Positions 35,077 through 44,201 of a DNA stretch of 64,000 bases are shown piece after piece. A program made the translations under genes and the position numbers. Position 1 is the first letter of the stretch. Each line of letters starts with the position of its first letter. The stretch is from an uncultured Oceanospirillales bacterium (GTDB taxonomy: Bacteria > Pseudomonadota > Gammaproteobacteria > Xanthomonadales > SZUA-36), in contig CAJXKA010000002.1 of assembly GCA_913055655.1 (NCBI GenBank), positions 248,001-312,000 of the forward strand. The letters run 5' to 3'. The notes under the pieces were generated by a model. It was not told where the DNA came from. It saw only the letters and a program-made list of their open reading frames with translations, and did not search any database.

Positions 35077-36254
35077 CAACCCGTCTCCGTCACTTCGAAA
35101 CACCCCTTCCAGAAGGCCTGGCCGTCCCAGGTGCTGTCGAAGTGGTGCATGGTCGCCAGCGGGACGAACCGCAATACCTTGCTACGCGCGAGCCGCCGTA
35201 GCAAGTCAGGATCGTCGGGCGAGGACAGGGCGTGACCCACGGTCTGGATATTCGCGGGCAGCTGCTCAAACGCCTGCGCCACGGTCGCGCCTTGCACCGA
35301 CAGCGCCATGTGGCCTTCAAATTCCCCCAGCCCTGCGGATCCCCAGGCCAGCAACCCACCGTTCTCGCCGACCACGCGCGTCTGCCAGCCCAGCGCCCGT
35401 GCCCACTGGTCCGCTTTCACGGTGTCGGACGCGATATTCATCGGCACCCGTCCCTGCGCGACACGCGCCCAGACTTCCGCCAGCCGCCCGGCCAGCGCGG
35501 CCACCTCGCCTTCGCTACCATCCAGCAGCACCACGCGCCGGGGCGAGGTACAGCCCGCCTGGCCGTAAATGGTGAACACCCGCACCAGGTCGGCCAGGGT
35601 GTCGTCATCCAGCGAATCGCGGTCCAGCCAGGCCTCGGAGCGCCGGTCCGTAAACGAAAAGCCGACGCTGTCCAGCGGATGGGGCAGGGCATGCACGGCC
35701 CGTGCAGCGGCGTCGGAGCCAAATACGATACGCACCGCGGCCGAAGCGGCCAGCTCAGCATTACGCGGGTCATCCCGCCCAAACGTCTCGGCGGTCACCC
35801 GGCTTTCCAGCAAACGCCGCAACGGCCCGTCATCCAGCTTGTCGATGGCGTAGCGCACGAAAGCCCCCGCCAGGTCCTCGGCAGAGGACCCCCGTTTCAG
35901 CCGCACGGGCTGCCCTGTCAGGCTCAAAAGCACCAAGGTCAAAGGCCCCAGCAAAGAGACGTTGTTGGGCAGCCACACCGCGATCTCGCCACGCGGCCGG
36001 TACAGCGCGGATACCGCAGCCCCGTCCCCCTCGACAGATTCACCGAAATTGCGGGCGAAGTGGCCGCGCAGGCTCGAAGGATCAAGAAACGTCGCCAGGT
36101 AGGCCCACTCATCACGGCTGAACCCGGGCGCGACATCGCGTAACATGCGCCGGCGCAGTTCGCCCCAGCCCTCGATCAGGTCGCCATAGGGCACCGGCAG
36201 CGCCACGGCCACCACGCCCCCCGGCCCGGCAAAGCGGTGCAATGCCTCAGACAT
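35076..36254 (-). CDS. LuxC-type acyl-CoA/acyl-protein reductase
   Basis: This 392-residue protein matches the LuxC family, which reduces an activated acyl group to an aldehyde with NADPH. Signature segments are VAVWLPNNVSLLGPLTLVLL-like IAVWLPNNVSLLGPL, then FTIYGQAGCTSPRRVVLLDG with the probable catalytic Cys, and NIQTVGH near the end. ATG 36254 is used; it overlaps the upstream LuxE-like gene by 8 bp. In bioluminescent bacteria LuxC works with LuxE and LuxD; here it follows a LuxE-type gene, an ACP and a ligase, resembling the V. cholerae O1 tetronate set. Confidence 0.88.
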   Translation of the reverse strand: MSEALHRFAGPGGVVAVALPVPYGDLIEGWGELRRRMLRDVAPGFSRDEWAYLATFLDPSSLRGHFARNFGESVEGDGAAVSALYRPRGEIAVWLPNNVSLLGPLTLVLLSLTGQPVRLKRGSSAEDLAGAFVRYAIDKLDDGPLRRLLESRVTAETFGRDDPRNAELAASAAVRIVFGSDAAARAVHALPHPLDSVGFSFTDRRSEAWLDRDSLDDDTLADLVRVFTIYGQAGCTSPRRVVLLDGSEGEVAALAGRLAEVWARVAQGRVPMNIASDTVKADQWARALGWQTRVVGENGGLLAWGSAGLGEFEGHMALSVQGATVAQAFEQLPANIQTVGHALSSPDDPDLLRRLARSKVLRFVPLATMHHFDSTWDGQAFWKGCFEVTETG

Positions 36255-37293
36255 TGGCGCACCCCCGGACCTCGGCCTTCGGTACCCGCCCCAGCAGTTC
36301 GAAGCGCTTGCCCGCGCGGCCACACTCGCACGCGCCCGGCACGATACGTCCCAGGTCCTCGGTTAACACGTTGTGATACGGCGCCCCGCGGGCCAAAGTG
36401 TTCATCAGCTGCAGTTGCCCGGGCGCGTCCACCAGCGATGCCAGCGTCCACGGGTCACGCACCAGCACGTCGGCCCAGACCGGCACATGCCGCCACCCCG
36501 CCTCGCACAGCGGGTATACGATGCCAACCTGCTCGACCAGGCCATAGAAATCCGTGACCCGCGACCCCGCCGCCAGCCCGTCAGTCAGGCGTGCATTGAA
36601 GGTCGCGTGGTCGACGCTCAGCGACTCGAGCTTTTTCCAGCCGCCGCTGTGCACGAACTGCACCCGCTTGCCGGCCAGCGCGCGCCGAATGGAATCCGGC
36701 AGCACATCATCCGCCCAGGCCAGCCACAGCATCCAGGTGAACCCATAGACCAGCAACTCGTCATGCTCGTCGAGCAAGCCGGAAAGCACATCCCACTTCA
36801 CCGAACCCGGATCGCCCGCGTCGGCCAAAATGAAGTGAAGGTCAGACGCCAACGGCTTCAGGCTCATCGCCGCCGCCACCCGCGCGGACACATCCCGCGA
36901 CACCAGCGACCGCGCCGAGTCCAGCACCACCAACGGGCGCTTCGAGTCACCAACGAAGTCACGAAGGATGGCCAGCGAACTGGCCGCCTGCAGCGCCGAA
37001 CTCTCGCGATCAAGGACGATGCGACTGGCCACCCCGCTGCTGGTGGCCGAGGAATTCAGCACACGCTCATGCTGAACTTCCGCTGATTCAGTCCGGAACT
37101 CAAGCGACTTGAACAGGCCCACATGCAACCACGGCAATTGTTCGACGGAATCGGCGGCTTCGAAGGCAGGCCACACCCGTGCATAAGGCCCACAGCCCGC
37201 AATATGCGCCGCTGTCAGCGCATTTATTTCCGCCAGGAACGCCGCATCATCCCGCGGCCCGAACGGCGCGTTCTCGTGGAGCAGGGCAGTCAC
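36247..37293 (-). CDS. LuxE-type acyl-protein synthetase
   Basis: A 348-residue protein of the LuxE/acyl-protein synthetase family, relatives of AMP-forming ligases that hand an acyl group to the partner reductase. Visible segments are LPWLHVGLFKSLEFRTES, NSSATSSGVASRIVLDRES (the SSGTTS-like P-loop), FVHSGGWKKLES, DFYGLVEQVGIVYPLCEAGW, and a Cys-containing C-terminus. GTG 37293 overlaps the Fe-ADH stop (GTGA). In the V. cholerae O1 rfb region LuxE- and LuxC-like parts occur in one protein; here they are two overlapping genes. Confidence 0.86.
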   Translation of the reverse strand: MTALLHENAPFGPRDDAAFLAEINALTAAHIAGCGPYARVWPAFEAADSVEQLPWLHVGLFKSLEFRTESAEVQHERVLNSSATSSGVASRIVLDRESSALQAASSLAILRDFVGDSKRPLVVLDSARSLVSRDVSARVAAAMSLKPLASDLHFILADAGDPGSVKWDVLSGLLDEHDELLVYGFTWMLWLAWADDVLPDSIRRALAGKRVQFVHSGGWKKLESLSVDHATFNARLTDGLAAGSRVTDFYGLVEQVGIVYPLCEAGWRHVPVWADVLVRDPWTLASLVDAPGQLQLMNTLARGAPYHNVLTEDLGRIVPGACECGRAGKRFELLGRVPKAEVRGCANV

Positions 37294-38213
37294 TGGAACT
37301 CGCGCTCCGTGAAAAAATGCAGGGCATCGCGCCGAACCAGCGAAGAGTTGGTGCGCGTACAGGGGTCCCGGAGAACGTCCATCCACCGCGCCGCCAGAAA
37401 GGGCAGGGCAACGTCAAAGTCAGAAGGAGAATGAAGTTCCCGCAACCGCTCAAACACGGCCGCAGCATCCAGGTCATATTCGGCGAACAACCGATACCAC
37501 TTGTCCCCCTGCCGGCGATTGAACGCCATCACCGGCCAGGCAAAACTCGCACACAACCGCGCATGCCCCCAACCCGCGTCTTCGCGTCGTAATCCAGGCT
37601 CCAGCGTATGCGCAATGCCATGGACCAGGCCCACCCCGGCCCGCGCCTGCCCGGCGCAGGCATCCCCACTGGGCTTAAACCAACGCGCGTCCGCCCCGAT
37701 GGGCAACTCGGAAAGGGTACGAATAACACCCGCCAGGTCGGCGCGAACAGCATCATCCGCCAACGGCGACAAAAAGCCCTCAAGCGCATGCGACCACGCA
37801 TCCCCACAGGCAAACCGCGCCAGGTCCCCAGGCAAGGAGTCCGCCAACGCCGGCCAGTAACACCGCACCTCCGGCAGGAACTCAGGCCCCATGCGAATGT
37901 GCTTGTCAGATTCACCATCAAGAACGACGACCGGCGAAGCCTCCGCCCCGCTTCCCCAGATGGAAGGCACCGCAACAAGGCGCGTAGAAGGCGAATCATC
38001 GACCCGCCACGCCTTGGCCCGGTCGATCAGCCCACCACCCCCCACCACGACCAGCGTGTCGAGCCCGGAAGGCAAAGCAGAAATGGATTCAACGCGCTCA
38101 AACGGCCAACCCGCCACACGATCAAGAACAGAAGGCGTACACAGCAACACCGCACGCCCCAGGTCAGCCTCCAGCAGCTGGCCAACCCCCCAGGTTTCCT
38201 GCTCACTCGGCAA
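37290..38213 (-). CDS. Iron-containing alcohol dehydrogenase
   Basis: Group III (Fe-dependent) alcohol dehydrogenase-like protein, about 307 residues. DTLVVVGGGGLIDRAKAW is the NAD(P) site; AVPSIWGSGAEASPVVVLDG and the metal-binding histidines in SHALEGFLSP, VHGIAHTLEPGL and WGHARL follow the family pattern. The start is uncertain: TTG 38213 lies nine bases after AAGG and overlaps the ACP gene by 11 bp; the frame is open further upstream inside that gene. It would reduce the aldehyde made by the LuxC-type enzyme to an alcohol, or act in the opposite direction. Confidence 0.82.
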   Translation of the reverse strand: MPSEQETWGVGQLLEADLGRAVLLCTPSVLDRVAGWPFERVESISALPSGLDTLVVVGGGGLIDRAKAWRVDDSPSTRLVAVPSIWGSGAEASPVVVLDGESDKHIRMGPEFLPEVRCYWPALADSLPGDLARFACGDAWSHALEGFLSPLADDAVRADLAGVIRTLSELPIGADARWFKPSGDACAGQARAGVGLVHGIAHTLEPGLRREDAGWGHARLCASFAWPVMAFNRRQGDKWYRLFAEYDLDAAAVFERLRELHSPSDFDVALPFLAARWMDVLRDPCTRTNSSLVRRDALHFFTEREFQ

Positions 38214-38448
38214 AAGAAATGCCCTTGCTCTCCAGCAAGGCAATGATGTCCGGCACCCCCTTGATCCCCATCGCCTCCTCCGGCGAGAAGTGATACCCAA
38301 ACTCCTCATCAATCCCCACTGAAATCGCCACCACCGCCAACGAATCCCAAGTCTGGATATCGTCCCGCCCCATCCCAAACCCAAACTCGGACTCATCCAG
38401 CAGCAGCACATCCATCAAAAGCTCCCGCAACTTCTCTCGATTACTCAC
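38203..38448 (-). CDS. Acyl carrier protein
   Basis: An 81-residue acidic acyl carrier protein. The phosphopantetheine attachment site is the Ser in TWDSLAVVAISVGIDEEFG, with the usual helix II context, and the C-terminus is GVPDIIALLESKG. GTG 38448 directly follows the TAG of the upstream ligase. It is a dedicated ACP, separate from fatty acid synthesis, and I infer that the ligase encoded before it loads the acyl substrate onto it. Confidence 0.92.
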   Translation of the reverse strand: MSNREKLRELLMDVLLLDESEFGFGMGRDDIQTWDSLAVVAISVGIDEEFGYHFSPEEAMGIKGVPDIIALLESKGISFAE

Positions 38449-39624
38449 CTAAATCCGCTGCCTCCAATGCAGTTTCTTATTCTCATCCAGCCGTACCCCC
38501 ACCAAATCCACCTTCCCATTCGGCAACCGCGGAATGCTCTCCATGCTCTCCACCCGAATCGGCCAATGCGCCCGAGTGTACCGCTCCCTCAACGCCAGCA
38601 GAAGCGCCCGCACCTGCGCCTTGTCGGGCTCCGGTGACGCCACCAAAACCCATCCAGGCTCGCCATTGGCATCATCACAGGCGTAGCCCACAATTGAACC
38701 ATCCCAACCAAAACGCAATTCACCCACAACCTGAGCAATAGAAACTTTTTCACCGAAGCGTTTGAACACTTCATTCGAGCGACCGTTCACGCGCCAGGAG
38801 CCGTCAGGTAGTTGCTCGCCCATGTCGCCAGTCTCGATCCAGTCGCAGTCTTGGTATTTATGCACACCACACGGTCCTACGGACGCAACAGCTGAGTACG
38901 GACTCCTGAACAGAAGTCGCCCGTGTGAATCGGTTCGCAATTCCACTCCTCGCAAAGGCCGCCCGATGTTTGAAGAGTCGCCACTGGCCATCGCGTGCCG
39001 AATCGTTAAGCGTGGCATCGCTTCGGTACAGCCGTAGTTATTGAATACTTGTGCATTTGGGAATAGCGAGGAGACAAAATTCATTTGTTCTTGTGGAAAG
39101 CTTTCTCCTGCGAAATTGACGCGTATAACTTTAGGAAACGAAGTTCTCTCGAAAAACTTTCGGAACATTGAAAGCTGACTCGCAACCAGGCAAAGCATTG
39201 AATTTTCAGAGTTTTGAATCACCTCTTTAAGCGCATCGGGTCGGCTGAATCCGGATGTGGCAACGAAATTTCGTTGCATAACGAACGCCCAAAGCCACTG
39301 GTTAATGAAGGCGTAGGAATAGCTTATCGGCAAAGTGCAAATTGTTGTCTTAACCTCGTCAGCACTCTGTGCAGTATGAATGGTTTTAACAAGTGACTCT
39401 GAGCGTGTTTTGTCACCTACTATTAAGCGAGGCTCACCGGTGCTCCCAGAGGTTAGGAACGCAAAATGGTTGCTCTGAAGAAATGGTTCTTGCGCGAATA
39501 TTAATTTCTTAACGGAGATACGTGAGCCCGTGTCACTTACCAAACAGAAAGCGTTTTTCGAGGTCCATGCATGTTGGACATCTGAGTAATCTGCCTTGAG
39601 TGTGCTGGAGTTTATTATTTTCAT
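38449..39624 (-). CDS. ANL-family acyl-AMP ligase (short form)
   Basis: This 391-residue AMP-forming ligase has FAFLTSGSTGEPRLIVG (P-loop), FNNYGCTEAMPRL, WIETGDMGEQLPDGSW and IPRLPNGKVDL, so core and C-terminal domains are complete. It is about 100 residues shorter at the N-terminus than common acyl-CoA synthetases, similar to ligases dedicated to a carrier protein. The first gene of the minus-strand operon, it probably activates a small carboxylic acid onto the ACP encoded next. Its GC content is lower than that of the downstream operon genes. Confidence 0.88.
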   Translation of the reverse strand: MKIINSSTLKADYSDVQHAWTSKNAFCLVSDTGSRISVKKLIFAQEPFLQSNHFAFLTSGSTGEPRLIVGDKTRSESLVKTIHTAQSADEVKTTICTLPISYSYAFINQWLWAFVMQRNFVATSGFSRPDALKEVIQNSENSMLCLVASQLSMFRKFFERTSFPKVIRVNFAGESFPQEQMNFVSSLFPNAQVFNNYGCTEAMPRLTIRHAMASGDSSNIGRPLRGVELRTDSHGRLLFRSPYSAVASVGPCGVHKYQDCDWIETGDMGEQLPDGSWRVNGRSNEVFKRFGEKVSIAQVVGELRFGWDGSIVGYACDDANGEPGWVLVASPEPDKAQVRALLLALRERYTRAHWPIRVESMESIPRLPNGKVDLVGVRLDENKKLHWRQRI

Positions 39625-39756
39625 AAATTGACGGTGAGTCGTTTTTCAATTTAGAAAAGCTCAAGGCCAATATGGTAAACCTTCGCCTCTAAAGTTGTCT
39701 GAGCGAAATTTCCAGCTTTGTTGGCTGCAAAAACTGCATTAGAGGAAAAAATTGAA

Positions 39757-40896
39757 ATGGAAAATTCCGCAGTTATAGTTTTTTCGGGGTTTAACCAAAG
39801 GGGGGTGATTGCGTTCTTACGAGTAGCGACAAGTAAAAACATTTCAACTCATATTATTTCGTCAGCTAAAAACGATCCTATTTCGTTAACTGAATACAAG
39901 AACATAATTTTCGCTGAACGAAAGTTTGTGGATTTTGACATCGACGAAGTTTTGCCAATTCTGCAAATGATTAAACGAGAATATGGTTACTCGAAACTAC
40001 ACATTCTCCCAAGCAGTGAATATCTAAATCGGAAATTCCTTTCGGAACGTCAGTTGTTCGAAAGTGAAGGCATTTTCATGCCAATTGTCGATAAAGAGCT
40101 TTATTCGCAGCTTTCCGACAAGTTTCGGTTTAGAAACCACTGTGAAAATCATGGCCTTTTGGCGCCCCCCGAAGTTGGGGGAGTGGCAGATGAATTACCA
40201 ATTGTTGTAAAGCCAAAGTCATATTTTTCGCCCTTAGGAAAGGTGCAGTTCAAGCCTAAGCTAATTCATACTGAATCCGAACTATCGAACCTACTTGATG
40301 ATCAGGAAGTAGAAGACTTTTACTTTGAGCGATTCATTTATGGGGAAAGTTACTATCTGCTTTTTTACTTCGCAAAAAATAAAGAAGTAATTTCATTTTC
40401 CCAGAAGAATTTGATTCAACAACCTGGTGGTGGATCAATTGTTGCCGCGCAAGGTGCCGAGATTCACGAGAGTGAAATTGCAAGGAAATTTGAGGAAATG
40501 CTTCTTTCGGCTGGATTTCAGGGACTTATAATGATTGAAATAAGAGATGCTAAGGAGGGGCAGTTTGTGATAGAGGCAAATCCACGTTTATGGGGGCCAT
40601 CGCAACTCTTTGTTGATGCGGATATCCCAATTTTTGATCGGTTGCTATCAGATTTGGGATTGCTTTCAGAGCGCGAAAAAGATGATCAAGTAGGTTCAAA
40701 CACAGAACCGGGGTTCGTAAAGTATTTTTGGTCTGGCGGGTTTGGAAGGCGGGGATTAAACGACCCAAAGTTAGCGTTCCATGGCACAAACCAAGAAGAT
40801 TTTGCAAGACAGTATGGCGACTTCCAGTCTATAGACGTGTACCGGCGACCCGATACTATTTCAATCTTTCGTGAAGAGGCAGGTGGAGAAAATTGA
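39757..40896 (+). CDS. ATP-grasp domain protein
   Basis: A 379-residue ATP-grasp enzyme; such enzymes join a carboxylate to an amine or another nucleophile through an acyl phosphate. It has PIVVKPKSYFSPLG (ATP-binding lysine), FYFERFIYGESYYLLFYF, and the metal-binding end LIMIEIRDAKEGQFVIEANPRLWG. An N-terminal Rossmann-like part (VIVFSGFNQRGVIAFLRVA) resembles carbamoyl-phosphate-synthase-like or amino-acid ligase proteins. ATG 39757 is used; an upstream TTG is possible. It is very AT-rich for this genome and overlaps the next gene (TTGA). The substrate is unknown. Confidence 0.82.
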   Translation: MENSAVIVFSGFNQRGVIAFLRVATSKNISTHIISSAKNDPISLTEYKNIIFAERKFVDFDIDEVLPILQMIKREYGYSKLHILPSSEYLNRKFLSERQLFESEGIFMPIVDKELYSQLSDKFRFRNHCENHGLLAPPEVGGVADELPIVVKPKSYFSPLGKVQFKPKLIHTESELSNLLDDQEVEDFYFERFIYGESYYLLFYFAKNKEVISFSQKNLIQQPGGGSIVAAQGAEIHESEIARKFEEMLLSAGFQGLIMIEIRDAKEGQFVIEANPRLWGPSQLFVDADIPIFDRLLSDLGLLSEREKDDQVGSNTEPGFVKYFWSGGFGRRGLNDPKLAFHGTNQEDFARQYGDFQSIDVYRRPDTISIFREEAGGEN

Positions 40897-41669
40897 ACAA
40901 AAGTGATGTTGAGCGACTTTCTGACCTCTATTTGAATGTAAGTAAACACTCAAACTACCAATGCCCGCCTGATGCGTTATGTGCCAGTTTAGGCGTTTCC
41001 GAAAGTCAACCTTTTAAGTATGAACGGGAGAGGTTTGAGTGCTTTAGTTCTGAATTAGATTTTCGGGACAAAAAAGTGTTGGATATTGGCGCAAATACGG
41101 GCTTTTTTGTGTTCGAAAGTTTGCAACAGGGTGCAGATACTGTAGTTGCGTTTGAAGGTAATCCTCAGCATTCAGAGTTCTTGGTGCTTGCGAGAAAAGT
41201 GTTGGAATTTGAAGAGCAATTGAGGGTGTTCGATTCATATTATGAGTTTAATAAATCAAGCACAAATGAAGTATTTGACGTGTGTTTTCTGCTTAACGTG
41301 CTTCATCATTTAGGCGATGATTTTGGCGACTCAAATCTCAATGTCGAACAAGCAAGAGTAAAAATACTTGAAGCGTTAAATTCATTGTCACTGATTACAA
41401 AGAATCTGGTATTTCAATTGGGATACTGCTGGAAAGGTAATACAGAGACACCCTTACTCTCAGAAGGGACGAAGCGTGAACAAATTGGGTTCATTACCAA
41501 AGGAGTGGCTGACTTTTGGGACATTGAGCGAATTTATGTACCAGAAGTCAAAAATGGAATAGTCAAGTATTTTCCTCTAAATGAAAAAAATATTGCGCGG
41601 AATGACAAAATCGGTGAGTTTCTGAATAGGCCGATTTACTTTCTCAAGTCGAAAATGTTTCTCTCCTAG
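40893..41669 (+). CDS. Class I SAM-dependent methyltransferase
   Basis: A 258-residue methyltransferase with motif I KKVLDIGANTGFFVFESLQQ, motif II VVAFEGNPQHSEFL, and FDVCFLLNVLHHLGDD. The start is TTG 40893, overlapping the ATP-grasp stop, so the two are translationally coupled and likely act on the same molecule. The protein shows no membrane segment. Low GC matches its upstream partner. The substrate, perhaps a sugar or a sugar-bound acyl group, is not deducible. Confidence 0.85.
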   Translation: MNKSDVERLSDLYLNVSKHSNYQCPPDALCASLGVSESQPFKYERERFECFSSELDFRDKKVLDIGANTGFFVFESLQQGADTVVAFEGNPQHSEFLVLARKVLEFEEQLRVFDSYYEFNKSSTNEVFDVCFLLNVLHHLGDDFGDSNLNVEQARVKILEALNSLSLITKNLVFQLGYCWKGNTETPLLSEGTKREQIGFITKGVADFWDIERIYVPEVKNGIVKYFPLNEKNIARNDKIGEFLNRPIYFLKSKMFLS

Positions 41670-42001
41670 TGGCGCTAAAAACTTGTCGCGATCTGAAACC
41701 AAGACTTTTTAAAATACTAGTCTATAAACACAAGAAGCCTGCCTGTTTATGATAACGGCAGGATTTTATGGTGTGCATAGCTCAAAGTTAATCGATACAT
41801 CTTCCAGCTAATCCAAACCCACTTCTCAGTGACTGAGATCCATACTCTACGGACAAAAGTAAACTATAAGCTCAAATCTTACCTCTACAATGCTCGATTT
41901 GAGTTGGGCCGCAGGGACTTGAGCGAAGCTCTGGAGCCTAATTGGGTCTATTAGCCCACTTATGATTTCGTTCACTAGGTGGTGCGAATAATAATAGACA
42001 G
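41670..42001. other. AT-rich intergenic region with a probable terminator
   Basis: No gene is seen in this 332-bp gap. CCTGCC (41738-41743) pairs with GGCAGG (41757-41762) and is followed by ATTTTATGG, a weak terminator for the ATP-grasp/methyltransferase pair. The remainder is unremarkable. Confidence 0.5.
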
Positions 42002-43003
42002 ATGATTAAGCGATCCGAGTCAGACGTTATGCAAGGTTGGGCGAATCACAACGCGCCAGCTGTAAGTATTTGTTGCGTTTGCTACAACCATGAAAAGTAC
42101 ATCAGTGATGCTCTTGATTCATTTTTGGCGCAAAGGACAAGTTTTAAGTTTGAAGTCGTTGTACGGGACGATTGTTCGAGTGATCTAACTACTGAAATCC
42201 TTAAGAAATACAAAAACAAGTTTCCAAACATTATCAAGCTACGACTTGAATCAAGTAATCAATACTCTAAGGGTGTAAAGCCATTTTCAGTCGTATCCTC
42301 TTTGGCGACTGGAAAATACATCGCAATGTGCGATGGGGATGACTTTTGGATTGACGATAATAAGCTGCAAGCACAGTTTGATTACATGGAACGTCACAAT
42401 CATGTAGCAATGCTTTTTGAGAACTCCATTCTCCTGGAGTGTGATATCAATGGCGAGGTAACTGAGCGTCGAAGGTTTAACCTGAATTTGCAGGAAGGCG
42501 TGATTGAGCCACGGCAGCTTGTCAATAGCTGGATCGTCACTACGGCAACTGTTTTTTTTAGGAACAGGGATCTGAGTGGACTTTATCCAAAAATTTTAGA
42601 CCTGCCATATGGCGACTTGCCGCTGTATTTGCATCTCGCTCAGTTTGGCCAAGTTCATTACCGGGACAAAGTTTCGGCAGTGTATCGGGTGCTTACCACG
42701 GGTATGATCAAGTCCAAGGTTCGACGATTGGATACAGCCAAGACCATGCTGGTTTTCTGGGATCGCTTGGACGAATTATTTGGTCAACTAGAGATTGAGA
42801 AAGCCACGAGAAAGCAGAGGTCACAACAATATGGATGGATTCTCTGGCTGTGTATTGTTGAGAAACAGTATGGGCAAATTCCAAGATATGCCGTGAATTT
42901 CGTTTTGAGCGATCCTGTTCAAAGCCTCGCCACAACTGGTAGGGCGCTAAAGCTGCTGGCGCTCAGGTTGGTGACAGGGCAGAGGGTCGATCAACTCAAA
43001 TAG
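42002..43003 (+). CDS. GT2 family glycosyltransferase
   Basis: A 333-residue soluble GT-A glycosyltransferase. VSICCVCYNHEKYISDALDS, VVRDDCSSDLT and MCDGDDFWIDDNKL (DxD) are typical of cytoplasmic enzymes that extend lipid-linked oligosaccharides. No transmembrane helix is seen. ATG 42002 is the only good start; an in-frame ATG lies at residue 10. It precedes the DegT aminotransferase and the flippase and is likely part of the same plus-strand glycan operon. Confidence 0.9.
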   Translation: MIKRSESDVMQGWANHNAPAVSICCVCYNHEKYISDALDSFLAQRTSFKFEVVVRDDCSSDLTTEILKKYKNKFPNIIKLRLESSNQYSKGVKPFSVVSSLATGKYIAMCDGDDFWIDDNKLQAQFDYMERHNHVAMLFENSILLECDINGEVTERRRFNLNLQEGVIEPRQLVNSWIVTTATVFFRNRDLSGLYPKILDLPYGDLPLYLHLAQFGQVHYRDKVSAVYRVLTTGMIKSKVRRLDTAKTMLVFWDRLDELFGQLEIEKATRKQRSQQYGWILWLCIVEKQYGQIPRYAVNFVLSDPVQSLATTGRALKLLALRLVTGQRVDQLK

Positions 43004-43069
43004 CAACACCCTGGCTGGCGGTGAGCGACTACCGAGTACAATCAGAATTTTTCGAGGGGTACCAAGTCT

Positions 43070-44185
43070 TTGAAGTTTCCAAACACGTTGCATGTGGGAG
43101 CCCCGAATATTGGGGAACTTGAAAAGTTTTGGGAGCGTGTTCAATTCCTGTTCGAGGAACGTTGGTTAACCAACAGAGGGGAGCTGGTCCAGGAGCTTGA
43201 ACGTGAGTTGGCGAATTTCCTTGGTGTAAAGCACTGTATTTCGATGTGTAATGGCACCGTTGCATTGGAAATTGCAATTCGGGCACTGGAATTGAAAGGG
43301 CAGGTTATATTGCCTTCATTCACATTCATCGCATCTGCTCACGCTTTGCAATGGCAGGAAATTTCTCCGGTTTTTTGCGACATAGATCCAGATTCCTATT
43401 GCATTGACCCTGAGAAAGTCGAGTCTCTGATCACGCCGGAAACAACCGCGATTATGGGCGTCCATTTGTACAGTCGCCCTTGCGAAATTGTACAACTCCA
43501 AGAAATCGCAGACAGGCATGGGTTGAAGCTATTGTTTGATGCGGCGCATGCTTTTGGATGCTCGTATCGTTCGAAGATGATCGGTGGATTTGGAAACTGT
43601 GAAGTACTCAGTTTCCATGCCACTAAGTTTTTCAACTCATTTGAAGGTGGTGCTGTCACGACGAACGATGATGATTTAGCCGAAAAGGTTCGATTGATGC
43701 AGAACTTTGGTTTTGCCGGCTTAGATAACGTCATTCACATCGGAACCAATGGAAAGATGACGGAGGTCTGTGCGGCCATGGGATTGACAAACCTCGAAAA
43801 CATCGACGTTTTTCTTGATATCAATAAACGGAACTATGATCAGTATCGTGAGCAGTTGGCGGTCGTCCCGGGCATTAAGCTGATAAGTTTCGATGAGAAT
43901 GAGAACTGCAATTGGCAGTACATTGTTATTGAAGTAGGGGATTCTTACCCGCTGTCCAGGGACGAACTGATGGAGTTCCTCCACAGTGAAAAAGTGAGGG
44001 CGCGTCGTTACTTTTGGCCGGGTTGTCATCGAATGGAACCATATAGGTCCATGCGCCCGGATTCAGTCTACAAACTGGATATCACGGAAGCGGTCGCTCG
44101 AAAAATACTCGTTTTGCCGACGGGTACTGCGATTGGCCCAAGTGAAGTGTCGAAGGTTTGCGAACTCATTGCCAGAAAACACTGA
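43070..44185 (+). CDS. DegT/DnrJ/EryC1-family sugar aminotransferase
   Basis: A 371-residue PLP-dependent sugar aminotransferase. CNGTVALEIAIRALELKG, LPSFTFIASAHALQW, LLFDAAHAFGCSY and SFHATKFFNSFEGGAV, with the PLP-binding Lys in HATKFFN, define the family. It would aminate a nucleotide-linked keto-sugar, making a 3- or 4-amino dideoxyhexose. TTG 43070 follows GAGGGG at ten bases and is the probable start. A second aminotransferase of the same superfamily is at 45751-46893. Confidence 0.92.
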   Translation: MKFPNTLHVGAPNIGELEKFWERVQFLFEERWLTNRGELVQELERELANFLGVKHCISMCNGTVALEIAIRALELKGQVILPSFTFIASAHALQWQEISPVFCDIDPDSYCIDPEKVESLITPETTAIMGVHLYSRPCEIVQLQEIADRHGLKLLFDAAHAFGCSYRSKMIGGFGNCEVLSFHATKFFNSFEGGAVTTNDDDLAEKVRLMQNFGFAGLDNVIHIGTNGKMTEVCAAMGLTNLENIDVFLDINKRNYDQYREQLAVVPGIKLISFDENENCNWQYIVIEVGDSYPLSRDELMEFLHSEKVRARRYFWPGCHRMEPYRSMRPDSVYKLDITEAVARKILVLPTGTAIGPSEVSKVCELIARKH

Positions 44186-44201
44186 GTGGTCCACGTAACC
44201 C

